64,000 nucleotides of DNA from Chitinophagaceae bacterium. Its GTDB lineage: Bacteria > Bacteroidota > Bacteroidia > Chitinophagales > Chitinophagaceae. How positions within the stretch are numbered: the first letter of the stretch is position 1; every line of letters starts with the position of its first letter. The DNA lies in the NCBI GenBank assembly GCA_016721085.1, contig JADKJI010000010.1, positions 124,001-188,000 of the forward strand, given 5' to 3'. Below the pieces are notes generated by a model. The model did no database searches, was not told the origin of the DNA, and was given only the letters and a program-made list of their open reading frames with translations. This document shows positions 45,514-56,897 of the stretch, piece by piece. The translations under genes were made by a program, and so were the position numbers.

Positions 45514-48371
45514 ATGAAAATTCTACAACAAACTCTCTGCGTTGTCCTTATTTTATTTTGTGTCAATGTCAGTTTTGCACAAAAGAAATCAATCACAGGA
45601 AAGGTTTCTGATTCAAAAGGAGCCCCACTGGCAGGCGTATCCGTTAAAGTGAAATCAACTCCAAACGGTACTATCACTAATAACGAAGGATTCTTTAAGA
45701 TAGACGCTTCGTCAAGCGATGTATTGGAATTCACGATTGTTGGCTATCAACCAGTAAAAATTACTGTAGGCGCGCAATCCTCCATCACCGTTACAATGTC
45801 TGAAAGCCAAACTGAATTGGGAGAAGTTGTTTTAATTGGCTCCCGCAGAGGTGGCGGTAGAATAAAAACAGAAACAACTGTACCGGTAGATATAATCAAC
45901 ATCAATCAGGTAGCATTAGGAAGTGCCAAGATGGATATCACATCAGCACTTAATGCTGCAGCTCCTTCATTCAACTATAATAAGCAAAGCGGTGCTGATG
46001 GTGCCGACCATATTGATCTGGGAACATTGAGAGGTCTCGGACCCGATCAAACACTGGTACTCATCAATGGTAAAAGAAGACATCAAACTGCTTTTGTTGG
46101 ATTATTTGGAACAAGAGGCCGTGGTAATTCTGGTGCTGACTTGAATGCATTCCCTGCTTCTGCAGTAGATCGTATTGAAATTCTTCGTGATGGTGCTTCT
46201 GCACAATATGGTTCTGATGCCATGGCAGGAGTAATTAATATCATTCTTAAAAAGGATGTGAATAAATGGAATATCACCACTGGTTGGTCAGGATATTATG
46301 ATCATAAATACAATGCGCTGAATAGTTACGACCCAAGTCAGTATTATACAAGTCATAAGATTGATGGTGGCACCTTATCACTTCAGGCAAGTAACGGATT
46401 TGCATTAGGAAAGAATGGTGGTTTCATCAATATCTCTTTGATATATTGAATCAGGCAAAAACGTTCCGTCAGGTTCCTGATACAAACGTAGCAACTAATC
46501 CAAACGCCTTGCCTTTAAATTCAGGCCGTCGTGCCTTTGGTGATGGTTCTGTAACAACTGTTGGTGCTATGTTTAACATGGAAGTACCAACCAGTGCGAG
46601 TGGAAAAACTACTTTCTATGCATTCGGGGGATATAACTTTAAGGCAAGCGATGCATTTGCCTATACTCGTAATGCTAGTGGCCGTCCCGACCGCTTCCCA
46701 GTAGATGCGAGCGGTAATGTGATTTTTGTTCCAGACATCATGAAAAAATCAAGCGACGGAGAAATCTATTACAACCCACACATCCAGACAAATATTACTG
46801 ATATCTCTTTGGCAGCAGGAATAAAAGGAGATGCAGGTAAAGATTGGACATGGGATTTAAGCAATACCATCGGCAGAAATGATTTCCATTATTATGGAGA
46901 CAAGACTTTTAACGCCTCATTAGTTGGAGCTACTACCCCAACTCATTTTGATGATGGTGGTTTCAATTTCTTACAAAACACACTCAACCTCGATTTCAGT
47001 AAGTTTATTAAAGATGCTGCACAAGGATTGACATTAGCCTTCGGTACTGAATTCCGTTATGAAAAATACAGTATCTATAAAGGGGAAGAGAATTCGTACA
47101 AAGGATATGCAAACAATTTCGACCAGGCACCTGGATCACAAGGTTTCCCGGGTTTCAGTCCTGCAGATGAAATCAATAACAATCGTACCAACCAGGCCGT
47201 ATATGCCGATGTGGAATTGAATGCAACAAAAGCATGGTTGATTGATGGTGCTTTACGATTTGAAAACTACTCCGATTTCGGATCTGTATTAACAGGTAAG
47301 TTAGCAACCAGAATAAAGCTCGGCTCCAACTTCAATTGGAGAGCATCAATAAGTTCTGGTTTCAGAGCTCCTTCTTTACAACAGATCAACTTCAGTAATA
47401 CATTGACTTCATTCAGTGGCGGTCAATTGGTTCAATCGCGTATTGCCCGTAATGGAGATGCTGTTACAAAAGCAGCAGGTATACCTGACTTGAAAGAAGA
47501 GAAATCAGTAAACATCAGTACAGGTTTTTCCTGGAAACCTGCCAAAGGATTGACTTTTACAGTTGATGGTTATATGGTGAAAGTAAAAGACAGGATAGTA
47601 TTATCGGGTCTCTTTAGTGCAGATGATGCTTCTTTACCTCCTGCTCTCACTTCACAGTTACAGGCAATTGGTGTTTCTACTGCACAGTTCTTTGGAAATT
47701 CAGTTAATACAACTAACTATGGTATAGACATCGTTGTTGATTATTATAAGAAATGGGATAACAAAAGCTTTAAATTGTTAGTGGCTGGAAATCTTCAAAG
47801 CATGAAGATTGATAAAGTGAATATCCCGGCATTACTGGATGATTCTTATGTACATCGTAAGACTTTCTTCAGCGACAGGGAAGAAGCATTCTTAAAAGCA
47901 TCAGCTCCAAGAGCAAAATTCTCTTTAAATCTTGATTATACTATTAATAAAGTTGGAGTAGGTGTACACCTTACATACTTTGGAAATGTAAAGACTCTAG
48001 GTTTTGGTTGGACGGGTCTTGCTAGTGCAGCTGGAACTGGTGGTCCTGGCGATCCGGATATTTCTGGTAGCTTCACAGGTATCGATCCTTATGTTGATAT
48101 TGATGGTTTCAGTGATCAGGTAAATGTTCTTCCAGAAGTTTTCAATTATAAAGGAAAGGTTACAACTGATATCTATGGTTCTTATAAACTTTCTAAGAAA
48201 ATTACATGGTTTGCAGGTGTTGATAACCTCTTTAATGTTCATCCAGAGTTTGGTGCTGTAATGAGAGCTCGTTATGAGGCGTTTGATAATGAAGCTGGTG
48301 GTCCATGGGATTCTGTTCAGATGGGATTCAATGGAATGCGCCTCTTTACAAAGTTGGTTTTTAACTTCTAA
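45514..48371 (+). CDS. TonB-dependent receptor without SusD partner, frameshifted
   Basis: After repair 952 residues. Signal peptide ends near SFAQ; a carboxypeptidase-like regulatory domain (ITGKVSDSKGAPLAGVSVKV) fills about 25-105, a plug domain with TLRGLGPDQTLVLINGKRRH and VDRIEILRDGASAQYGSDAMAGVINI lies at about 125-250, then a 22-strand barrel. The C-terminal WFAGVDNLFNVHPEFG and final aromatic fit the family. The frame breaks at TTT 46437-46439; one more T joins FINIS to FDILNQAKTFRQ. Not a SusC type, more like siderophore, cobalamin or simple-sugar receptors. Ligand unknown. Confidence 0.88.
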
Positions 48372-48386
48372 TACATCATAGTATTG

Positions 48387-48424
48387 AAACAGCCATCCGG
48401 AGATCTTTTCGGATGGCTGTTTTA
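48387..48424 (+). terminator. Intrinsic terminator of the TonB-dependent receptor gene
   Basis: A 13-base stem AAACAGCCATCCG/CGGATGGCTGTTT with a 10-base loop and a short T tract, 15 bases after the stop codon. It lies immediately upstream of the next gene, which must therefore start from readthrough or a promoter inside this region. Confidence 0.85.
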
Positions 48425-48440
48425 GTATAAAGACATTTTT

Positions 48441-49355
48441 ATGAAACGATATTTCAGGATTGCTGCCTTCGTATTGTTCTTGACAAGTTTAAAGGCTGTA
48501 TCATTTGCACAGATAAAGATCGTAGTATTTCAATCAGACTTCGGTCTTAAGGATGGTGCTGTTAGTGCAATGAAAGGGGTAGCAATGGGAGTATCGCCTG
48601 AGCTAAAGCTTTATGATTTAACCCATGAGATACCTGCGTATAATATTTGGGAAGCGGCGTATCGATTAGAGCAAACGGTTACGTACTGGCCTGCCGGAAC
48701 CGTATTTGTTTCTGTTGTAGACCCGGGTGTTGGAACGGAGAGGAAATCGGTTGTATTAAAAACAAAAACCGGGCATTTTATAGTAACACCTGATAATGGT
48801 ACCCTTACATTGGTAGCACAATCATTAGGAATAGAGGCTGTACGGGAAATTGATGAAGTGGTTAACAGAAGAAAGGATTCCCAGAAATCATATACTTTTC
48901 ACGGAAGAGATGTGTATGCTTATACAGCGGCCCGCTTAGCAGCCGGTGCCATCAATTTTGAACAAGTGGGTAAGCTTTTACCAAATGAAGTAGTGAGTCT
49001 TCCATATCAAAAAGCCGAATTAGTAGGGAAAACGATCAAAGGCAATATTTCCATATTGGATGTTCAGTATGGAAATGTGTGGACGAATATTACTGGTGAT
49101 TTATTTGCACAATTGAAACCGGTATATGGAGATGTGATTCATGTTGTCATCTTTCATAATAAGCAAAAAAAAGTATATGAGGGGAATGCTCCGTATAGTC
49201 AAACCTTTGGAGCGGTGGCGAAGGGAAAGCCTTTATGTTATTTGAATAGTCTTTTGCAGTTTTCGGTGGCGTTGAATATGGGGAATTTTGCTGCTAAGTA
49301 TAAGGTGGAGAGTGGGAGTGAGTGGAGTATTGAGATAAGGAAGGTTGTAAAATAA
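48441..49355 (+). CDS. Exported SAM hydroxide adenosyltransferase (DUF62)
   Basis: A 304-residue member of the DUF62 family, which splits S-adenosylmethionine into adenosine and methionine and is related to fluorinase and chlorinase. The motifs are clear: FQSDFGLKDGAVSAMKG, VSVVDPGVGTERKS, TPDNGTLTL, FHGRDVYAYTAARLA and GNVWTNI. Cytoplasmic versions lack a signal; this one starts with MKRYFRIAAFVLFLTSLKA and a cleavage-like VSFAQ, so it should be exported. That is odd because SAM is cytoplasmic. It starts 17 bases after the receptor terminator. Confidence 0.88.
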   Translation: MKRYFRIAAFVLFLTSLKAVSFAQIKIVVFQSDFGLKDGAVSAMKGVAMGVSPELKLYDLTHEIPAYNIWEAAYRLEQTVTYWPAGTVFVSVVDPGVGTERKSVVLKTKTGHFIVTPDNGTLTLVAQSLGIEAVREIDEVVNRRKDSQKSYTFHGRDVYAYTAARLAAGAINFEQVGKLLPNEVVSLPYQKAELVGKTIKGNISILDVQYGNVWTNITGDLFAQLKPVYGDVIHVVIFHNKQKKVYEGNAPYSQTFGAVAKGKPLCYLNSLLQFSVALNMGNFAAKYKVESGSEWSIEIRKVVK

Positions 49356-49362
49356 AAGTCCG

Positions 49363-49431
49363 GATGCCATCCTACCCCTGGATGGCATCCGGGGGGTAGG
49401 ATGGCATCTCGCCCCCACAGTACTGTGGGGG
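49363..49431. repeat. Inverted repeat, GATGCCATCC family, copy 2, plus a GC-rich palindrome
   Basis: Arms 49363-49378 and 49393-49408 (GATGCCATCCTACCCC) are perfect over 16 bp with an inner palindromic spacer. A second perfect hairpin CCCCCACAG-TA-CTGTGGGGG lies at 49412-49431. Together they fill the 88-base gap between convergent DUF62 and GH38 genes and could end transcription from both sides. Confidence 0.85.
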
Positions 49432-49443
49432 GTAAAAAACAAC

Positions 49444-52400
49444 CTACTTTTCTAACAACCTAAACGTTCTGGTCTCAAAAGGCAGCAGTGTAATTACCCC
49501 CGGAACTACTGGCAACACATCTTCATACAAATTACTAGCCACCATCTTACCAACTATTGTCTTTATCGAAAGCTGCTGTTTCTCCTGACTCGTATTATAC
49601 AATCTAACTACAATTCCATTACCGTCTTTTGCAGGAACTAAAGTACTCACAACCACTTTTTCATTGCTGACACTGAACGGTGCTTGCACCTTTATTTTAT
49701 CAGATTGGATCAAAACTGGAGGCTGATAAATTTCCTCCGCTTTCTTATAGGCATCGGTGATGGAAAATTTTCCGTGAGGTAAAATGGTATAGGTAAAACT
49801 TACAGGTCCTTCCTGGTCGGCTTTATAATTGGTATGCCAGTAATTATTCAAGGCATAAGAAAACAACAACTGCGAAGGAGTCTGTTTGCTTTTCCAAACC
49901 TTGGCTCCCTTTCCTGCCGGAATCACTTCACTATTCATTTCGCCAAATTCTATGATTGGAGCATCTGGACTGAAATAAGTTACTCCCCAATCCTTGTTTG
50001 AGAGATCGGCCCATTTACCACAATAGGTGAAATCCTTATTATTTCCAGGAATAGTATCATTTAAAGGATCGTATGCAAGGAACCCATTGTCGGCTTTCCA
50101 TTTACCATTTGTTATATTGAAAGGAAATGCAAAATGAACCGCTTCCTTAGTTCTCACCTTTGTTTTTTCTAAATGATTCTCAATGGTAAGTGCTCCTGTA
50201 ATATTATTAAGGCGATACCTGATTGTTAAACCAGTTGTTCCTTCAGCCTCACAAACTACAGTTACATCCGTTTCATATACTCCCATTTCATCTAATCGAA
50301 TCTCTTTTACTTTTGAAGTTACAGCAGTGGCAGGGTCACGACCTGGAACATATAAATACTGATTGAATTGATACTGTCCTTTCTTTACTATATCTGTATT
50401 GCTAGCTTTTAGTATGAATGAACTGATGGCCCCTGTTTTTGAATCAATAAGAACACGAACAAATTTGTTCTCCATAATATTATCATGAAAACTATAAGTT
50501 GGAGCGGCTAATCCTATAATAGTTGGAGTTGATTCTGGTGCAATCTTTAAAGAAGTAGAACTGAGTGCTGGTACATCTGGTACATACACCAACTTTCCTG
50601 CCTTTATTTGCTGTGTTCTTATAACCCTGCCCTTTTCATCCATTATTCTATCCTTATCGGTGAGGTCTTTTAATAAAATCAAAGATGGATTGCTCCAGGA
50701 GTTTGTATTTACAATGGTCCAGTTTTTCGAAATAGTACTTACTTGTTGAAGAATTGCATTATTTAACTCTTTCTCTTTTTTATCCGCATCTAAAACATAG
50801 TTTCTTTTAAATTCCCACTGTTTCACACTAAATGGAACGTCCGGATCAGAAATACTTGACCAGGCTCCCCATGTATGTTCATCAAACAAAAGCACCCCGC
50901 TCCAAACTTTATAAAATTCGAGTGAAGGGAATGAAATCGGTTTCAGTAAGGACCATAATTTCTCCGTTTGATTCACTCTCTCAGCTACACTTTTGTTAAG
51001 GGCTAGTTCTGCTGCAGATGAAGCAGCACCATCTTCCCAATAAGGCGTCATATCTCCTTCAACTACCGGAATCTTACTGGCATAATCCTTTTCTATTTTC
51101 TGCATCACCATTTGAGGTGTTGATAGAACCAGCTTAGGGTAGATGTATTTATTATTCCAGTCACGCACAAAATCTGAAATCAAAGGATCTAATGGGGCGT
51201 TGTCTGAGAAAATATTGTATCGTAAAGCGAGGTACTTATATGGATATTTATTCTCATTTACGATATTGATATAGTCAATCAATTTCTTATTCAGCAGTCG
51301 GGGTTCTCTGGCTCCACCTATGGAATGAAACCAGGCATAGCTATCTCCAGATACAATGGTCATAACTTTTTCATTGGAACCTGGTGCTTTCCAGTAAAAG
51401 GGTTTGTCTCCCCATTTCTCAAGGACGGTTCCAATGCGGTCTGAATTATTGGGACCTACTGAGAAATATTTTATACCCGCCATTTGCATTGCTTTTACCA
51501 ATGACATTGTATAACCGGGGATATCGGTTATCATGGCAGAATTTATTGTTATACCGAATTCTCTTTCAAGTTTTCGAGCGTAATCTGTCAATCTGATAAA
51601 TTCTTCACCACGCATGATACCACTGAGATTGTTGGTATAGTATCCCGCAATATTCATACGCCCTGTATTTAGGGCCTCTCTGAATTTTTGAATTTGTTTT
51701 TCATTGGAACTATCGAGGAAGTTTTCAACCGCCCAGGTGCTTTCTATATTCCAACGGAATTGTGACTCAAATGGATAATTTTTTGTTTTATCAATCAGAT
51801 CAATAGCCTGACGAATATTTTCATTATGAATTTCAGCTACGGTTTCTTGTAAATGAGAATAACCCACATCAGTGTGAGAGTGGTGAATCATATGTACTTC
51901 CAGAGGAATCAAAGGAGTAAGGGTAACTGTATCAGCGCCCAAATATAGTATGGAAGTTTTGTTTTGTAGGGAACTGATATTTCAAACTCATTATATCCCT
52001 GTTGTAAGTCGAATCGGAAGGGATTGCTTACTCCGTTCACATAAGCTACTATCTGACCATAAGCTTTTGTGTATTCACCAAATAGCTTAACCTGACGTAA
52101 AGTATCGCCATTGGGTCCCTTTGATAGAAGAGGAAGTAATTTAACCATAAATCTATCACCCGGAACATGTTTATAAACCATCAACCAATCGGCTGTTCCT
52201 TCCTTCTTACCTACTATTTTTAATTGAAGAGCTTTCCCTGGAGTTAATAGGGTTTTAGGAACCTTTAATGTTACATCACCCGACATATCATTATTCTTAT
52301 CTAACCCTTTTTTGATAAAATGAATTTCAGTTCCTTCTGCACCAGTAAAATTCCATCCTGCAGCCTCGTAGTGTTTATCTGTTTCAATGGTGAGATAGAA

Positions 52401-52703
52401 TTTCCCATTGATATAAAGATCAAAATGTTGTTTGCCAGATGAGGTGCCAGATGAATTTCCCCCCGTCCAGGTGAAATAAGCAAAGTCGGCATTAAAATCT
52501 GCTGGTACTATTGATGTTAACCATTCAATAGCCATTTCACCTGTATTAGATCTAGTAAGAAGAGCTTCAGATGCCATTGGTGTATACGAGTTGTAAGAAA
52601 GCGTTTCACCGCTGATGGCTTTTGAGTATCCGGGCAATGTGCTTTGAGATGAGGATGATAACATCCAAAATCCGAAAAGTAGTAAAAGGCAAACTCGTTT
52701 CAT
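49444..52703 (-). CDS. GH38-type alpha-mannosidase with large N-terminal domain, frameshifted
   Basis: After repair about 1086 residues. Signal peptide MKRVCLLLLFGFWMLSSSSQ is followed by a beta-rich domain (to about residue 250, with FDLYINGKFYLTIETD), and then GH38. The zinc site is visible in HHSHTDVGYSHLQ and DEHTWGAW; the nucleophile Asp lies in MITDIPGYTMS. The frame breaks at the T4 run 51957-51960 (A4 in coding sense); one more base joins SVPYKTK to TSILYLGADTVTL. Last gene of the operon, ten bases after the permease gene. A mannosidase would release mannose for the kinase-isomerase of the same operon. Confidence 0.85.
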
Positions 52704-52713
52704 AAAAAAACGT

Positions 52714-54087
52714 TTAACGATGACACAATAATGACTGTCCAATTTCTTCCAATGATTTCCCTTTTGTTTCTGGAAGATATTTTTTTGCGATATAGAAAGA
52801 GACAAGACAGAAAAAGGCAAAAAGGAAAAATGTAGCGGCAATACCTAAGTTCTCTCTTAATACTGGAAACAATAGATTAACCAGCCAATCTGCTCCCCAC
52901 ATGGTAAGGATACAAATGGATAAAGCTTTCCTCTCACTTCTGTTGGAAAGAATTCGGTAGCAGAACAAACTTTAAAGGTCCCAGAGAGAATGCAAAGAAT
53001 AACAGGAAGAGCATCATGCAAGAAAGTAATATGTATCCTTTTATATCAAAAGCAAAGCATAGTCCTGTTAAAGCCAAAGCTATTCCTGCAAAAAGAGAAC
53101 CATAGATATAAAGAGGTCTTCTTCCCCAGCTATCCACTTTCCAAATAGCAATCAGGGTGAATAACATATTTGCTGCCCCTAACATGACCTGATATAAAAG
53201 AGCATCTTGTGTTACTATTCCAGCCGAATGAAGAATAGTTGGACCATAGAATATTACGCCATTGATACCACTGAATTGGGAGAGGGCTGTAAGCGCCATC
53301 ACAAGTATTAGGATGGTAGCCATTGGTTTTTTGGTGAGATGTATCTTTCCGCTATTATTTGATGCTGTTATTTTTTGTATGGATAACAGTTCTTTATTGG
53401 CTTCCTCTGGATCATGAATCTTAGATAGTACAGATAGAGATGCACTTTCTCTACCCTGTTTCATTAGCCATCTGGGGCTTTCAGGTACTACTAATAATAG
53501 AAATAAGAAAAGTGTAGCTGGTATTGCACTCACAAAAAACATTAACCTCCATGCCTCTCCAGGGAAATAGCCTGCTAATAATGAACTGCTATTTTGTGAA
53601 ATGGATAATTGAATGAAATAATTACTCAGATAGGCTACCAAGATTCCAATTGTAATAGCTAATTGATAGAATGTTACAAATGCTCCTCTGTTTCGGGCGG
53701 GTGCAATTTCAGAAATATATAATGGCGATATGTTAGATGCAACCCCAACTGCCATTCCTGCTAATACACGAAAACTGATAAGAATAGAATAATTTTCGGA
53801 AAAGGAGAATCCAATTGCACTAATAAGAAAGAGTATGGCTGCAAGAAATAACACTTTTTTCTTCCAATGGCATCACTAAGGGAACCGGAGAATGCCACGC
53901 CAGCAATACAGCCAAGAAGGGCCGATGATACAAACCAACCTTCGCTGGCCGCACTTAGACTAAATTGATTTTTTACTGGTTCAATGATACCGCTAACTAC
54001 TGCCATATCAAACCCAAACAAAAATCCACCAAGTGCAGCAATGATGGTTACAAGTGCAAGGAACCTTTTTTGTGTTGACTGTAGCAT
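52714..54087 (-). CDS. MFS sugar transporter (sugar porter family), three frameshifts
   Basis: After repair 458 residues with twelve helices, of the sugar-porter (GLUT/XylE-like) family. Motifs are ALGGFLFGFDMAVVSG, SDAIGRKK, SPLYISEIAPARNRGAF, PESPRWLMKQGR, FSGINGVIFYGP and, near the end, PETKGKSLEEI. The breaks lie in the T6 run 53845-53850, near 52963-52966 and at TTT 52927-52929, each a missing base. It sits between the GH38 and ROK-ManA genes with 10- and 12-base gaps, so mannose or a manno-oligosaccharide is the expected cargo. Confidence 0.87.
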
Positions 54088-54099
54088 ATCGTTATTTTA

Positions 54100-56793
54100 T
54101 TAGCAAAAAGCATCCTTTACATAACTCAGGAGTAATACTCCTTTTCCATTTCCAGAATATCGAACAGTATAGTTTTCAGTAGCGGCAGGGATAATAAATG
54201 TCTCGGCATAAGCGAAATTAAACGACTTCTTATCCGTAATAATTTCAATCGACTCTCCTTCAACCAACATACCGATTTGACATTGTTGATTAAGGTTGAT
54301 TTTTACATCCCCCTTCCACATATATTTTTCTATGGCATACAAATGATCTTCGTGAGTCGGTAATTGCCATCTTTCAAAATCTTCTCCCTTTTCAATCAGC
54401 ACTGGATGGGATATGAATTCTTTTTTAACCCTTTCACCAGATCGACTGAAATCGAGATTCTTCATTCCGTGTTCAATATTTATTGGACGAGGTTTTCCAT
54501 CGAGATCCAGGCGAAGCCAATCGTACAGTTTGAAGGTGTAGATATAAGGGGTACAGCTGATTTCAAGAACTAGATTATTGGTCCCGGAACCGTGAATAGT
54601 ACCAGATGGAATCAGGAAAAGGTCATGTTTGTTGGAAGGAAGCGCCTGAACGAATTTCTTGATATTAATGGCTTTCTTCTCTGTAGCACTTATTCTTAAC
54701 GCTTCTTCAAATACTTTAGAGTCAACATTGTCCTGAAAACCAAGATAGACTACGGCATCATCTTTTGTATCGAGTATATAGTAGGTTTCATCCTGGGTGA
54801 TTGGCTCACCAAAATGTTCCTTCATATAACTAAGACGGGGATGAACTTGAATAGATAGATTACCGCCTTCGATAGTATCAAGGAAATCGAAGCGAATAGG
54901 GAAGTAGGATCCAAAACGGGCCGAGGCTTTACCTAAAACATTATATGATTGTGCAAACAGTAACCAGTCGAAACTACATTCCAATAGATTACCATCATCT
55001 TCCAGTAATATTCCATTTTCAGGTGATATCAATTCAAAGCTCCAGGCATAATTCGGTACCTCCTTATTTAGCCCTTCTATATTATTTTCTATCCAATGGC
55101 CACCCCATGTTCCTGGTTCGAACCATGGTCTGGCACGGAAAGGTTGCTGACTTATTACGTTGAGTGTATTTCTGAAATCATTTCCATCTAATAATGTGAA
55201 ATCGGAATTTCTTTGTCCATCAATTATGGCTGTAAGGCTGGAGAGTAAGGAATGTTTATGTCTGTTCAGAACTGGCCAGTCAATAAAATAGAAGCGCTTA
55301 TATTGTTTTTTTGAATCAGGTTCTTTTATTCTTCCCAAATTTTCAACCCAACCTGCCCGGCTTCGGAATTGTATTTCATTTTTCGGGATATCTATATAAA
55401 CTATTGGAGCCTTCCATTTGGCACAAGCCGCTCCGGTGCCATACAGAATATTTATACAGTTTTTTTCAGGAAGTATCCTGGATAATAATAACGGATCAAA
55501 GAACTCGGATATATCCAGCGTACATAATTTTCCGAATATGGAATCTTTGCCATCACTATCAAGAAACGCTGCGGTCTTCTTTAGTATTATATCCTTTTCG
55601 TAAAGAGCAGAATCAATATTGAAGAAATTGATATTACTATCTATTCCTGAAAGTGTTTTTGATAGCTGAGTAAGAAATGATTCCCAATCAACTCCTCCAT
55701 AACCTTCAATGACGATATTCCTGTGTTCCTTTATTAAGTTGACAAGAGATTCAAGCCCAGTTTCAATTTTTCCAGATGCAATTGAAATGGTTGGATAGAT
55801 ATCGTAGCCTTTATGTTCTGAAGATTCTTTCTTCGCTGGCATCAGCAATTGACTGGTATTTCGAAAGGGTTGTTCGGTTTCTTGTAATTTATTACAAGCA
55901 TGTGCAACCGCCCCTTTAATGGCAGTTTCCCTTGTATCCTTACAGATAATGAAATCTATTTTTTCAATACCTTGTTCCAGTAAGGTATTCCGGAAACTAT
56001 TTTCAAAAAGGGGTAGTGAATTAAGAATTCCGCCACCAGCAGCTATTGCATCTGCTTTGAATGATTTGATAAAGGGAGCTAATATGTTGCCTAGATGGGA
56101 ACCGAATTTTTCAAAAACAGATTTTGCATATATATCTCCTCTATTGGCAAGATTTGCAATTTGAACTACTGATTTTATTTCAGCGGATTCGTTTTGAAAC
56201 TGTTTTAAAAGCCAGTTTGTACTGATATAATCTTCTGCTATTCCATCCAGATAAGGGGTATTGTAGATATAGCCATTTGGCGGAATATGGTTTCCGGTAA
56301 TAAGAATCTGATTCTTTTCATAGAATGCAGCACCAATACCGGTGCCGAGAGTAATACCGATAACATTTTTCCCTTCGAGATCATGTGTTACTACAGCCCC
56401 TTTCAAAAATGCCTGTGCATCATTTATAAAATGTATGCTTACGGAATTGATCCCGATAATTGCTTCAAGGCGCTGATATAATGATTGTTTTACATCTGAT
56501 CCAAAAAGGGATTCGAATTTATTGACGCCTCTTATTTCCGAAACCCCTTTTTCATAATCAAAGGGACCCGGCATGGATATACCTACCATCATTTCATCTG
56601 CATCGTGATCGGTGAAGTGAATGGCTGCTTCTAATAAGCAATCTTCTATAGAATTAATTATTTCTGAGGGAGAAGCTTGAGGGTCAATAGGAGCGGAGAA
56701 AAATGACTTTTCAGATAGTACATAGCCTTTCCTGTCCACCAGCGCGGCACTTATATGAGAACCTCCAATATCCATTCCTATGCAATACTTCAT
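54100..56793 (-). CDS. ROK sugar kinase fused to mannose-6-phosphate isomerase
   Basis: An 897-residue three-part protein. Residues 1-310: ROK kinase with GMDIGGSHISAAL, GPFDYEKGV, FINDAQAFLKGA and GITLGTGIGAAFY. Residues about 335-520: a P-loop-kinase-like region, IVIEGYGGVDWESF, where the Walker Lys is missing. Residues about 530-897: class I phosphomannose isomerase, with QVHPRLSYMKEHFG and FLIPSGTIHGSG. ATG 56793 gives the usual kinase start; ATG 56820 overlaps the predicted promoter. One polypeptide could phosphorylate mannose and isomerise it to fructose 6-phosphate. No frameshift. Confidence 0.88.
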   Translation of the reverse strand: MKYCIGMDIGGSHISAALVDRKGYVLSEKSFFSAPIDPQASPSEIINSIEDCLLEAAIHFTDHDADEMMVGISMPGPFDYEKGVSEIRGVNKFESLFGSDVKQSLYQRLEAIIGINSVSIHFINDAQAFLKGAVVTHDLEGKNVIGITLGTGIGAAFYEKNQILITGNHIPPNGYIYNTPYLDGIAEDYISTNWLLKQFQNESAEIKSVVQIANLANRGDIYAKSVFEKFGSHLGNILAPFIKSFKADAIAAGGGILNSLPLFENSFRNTLLEQGIEKIDFIICKDTRETAIKGAVAHACNKLQETEQPFRNTSQLLMPAKKESSEHKGYDIYPTISIASGKIETGLESLVNLIKEHRNIVIEGYGGVDWESFLTQLSKTLSGIDSNINFFNIDSALYEKDIILKKTAAFLDSDGKDSIFGKLCTLDISEFFDPLLLSRILPEKNCINILYGTGAACAKWKAPIVYIDIPKNEIQFRSRAGWVENLGRIKEPDSKKQYKRFYFIDWPVLNRHKHSLLSSLTAIIDGQRNSDFTLLDGNDFRNTLNVISQQPFRARPWFEPGTWGGHWIENNIEGLNKEVPNYAWSFELISPENGILLEDDGNLLECSFDWLLFAQSYNVLGKASARFGSYFPIRFDFLDTIEGGNLSIQVHPRLSYMKEHFGEPITQDETYYILDTKDDAVVYLGFQDNVDSKVFEEALRISATEKKAINIKKFVQALPSNKHDLFLIPSGTIHGSGTNNLVLEISCTPYIYTFKLYDWLRLDLDGKPRPINIEHGMKNLDFSRSGERVKKEFISHPVLIEKGEDFERWQLPTHEDHLYAIEKYMWKGDVKINLNQQCQIGMLVEGESIEIITDKKSFNFAYAETFIIPAATENYTVRYSGNGKGVLLLSYVKDAFC

Positions 56794-56813
56794 AGAGGTT
56801 AGTTCGATGAGGG

Positions 56814-56821
56814 CAAACATA
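56814..56821 (-). promoter_or_regulatory. -7 promoter element of the mannoside operon
   Basis: TATGTTTG on the minus strand is an exact TAnnTTTG match, 20 bases before the chosen ATG and 9 bases downstream of the operator palindrome. Position and orientation suit a repressor that blocks polymerase. Confidence 0.55.
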
Positions 56822-56830
56822 GGGGATTTT

Positions 56831-56844
56831 TATGTATATACATA
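56831..56844. promoter_or_regulatory. GntR-type operator palindrome
   Basis: TATGTATATACATA is a perfect 14-bp palindrome whose core GTATATAC fits the HutC/GntR operator pattern GTNTANAC. It lies in the gap between the GntR-family regulator gene and the kinase-isomerase gene, over the -33 region of the putative promoter. Confidence 0.6.
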
Positions 56845-56897
56845 TGAGTTTTGCCCGAAAACGGCTTGACATTTGGAATAATTTGAACCAGTGAGAG

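Noticed and set aside
52714..54087. Three separate small transporter genes
   Set aside because: The pieces are consecutive parts of one twelve-helix sugar porter in the right order.
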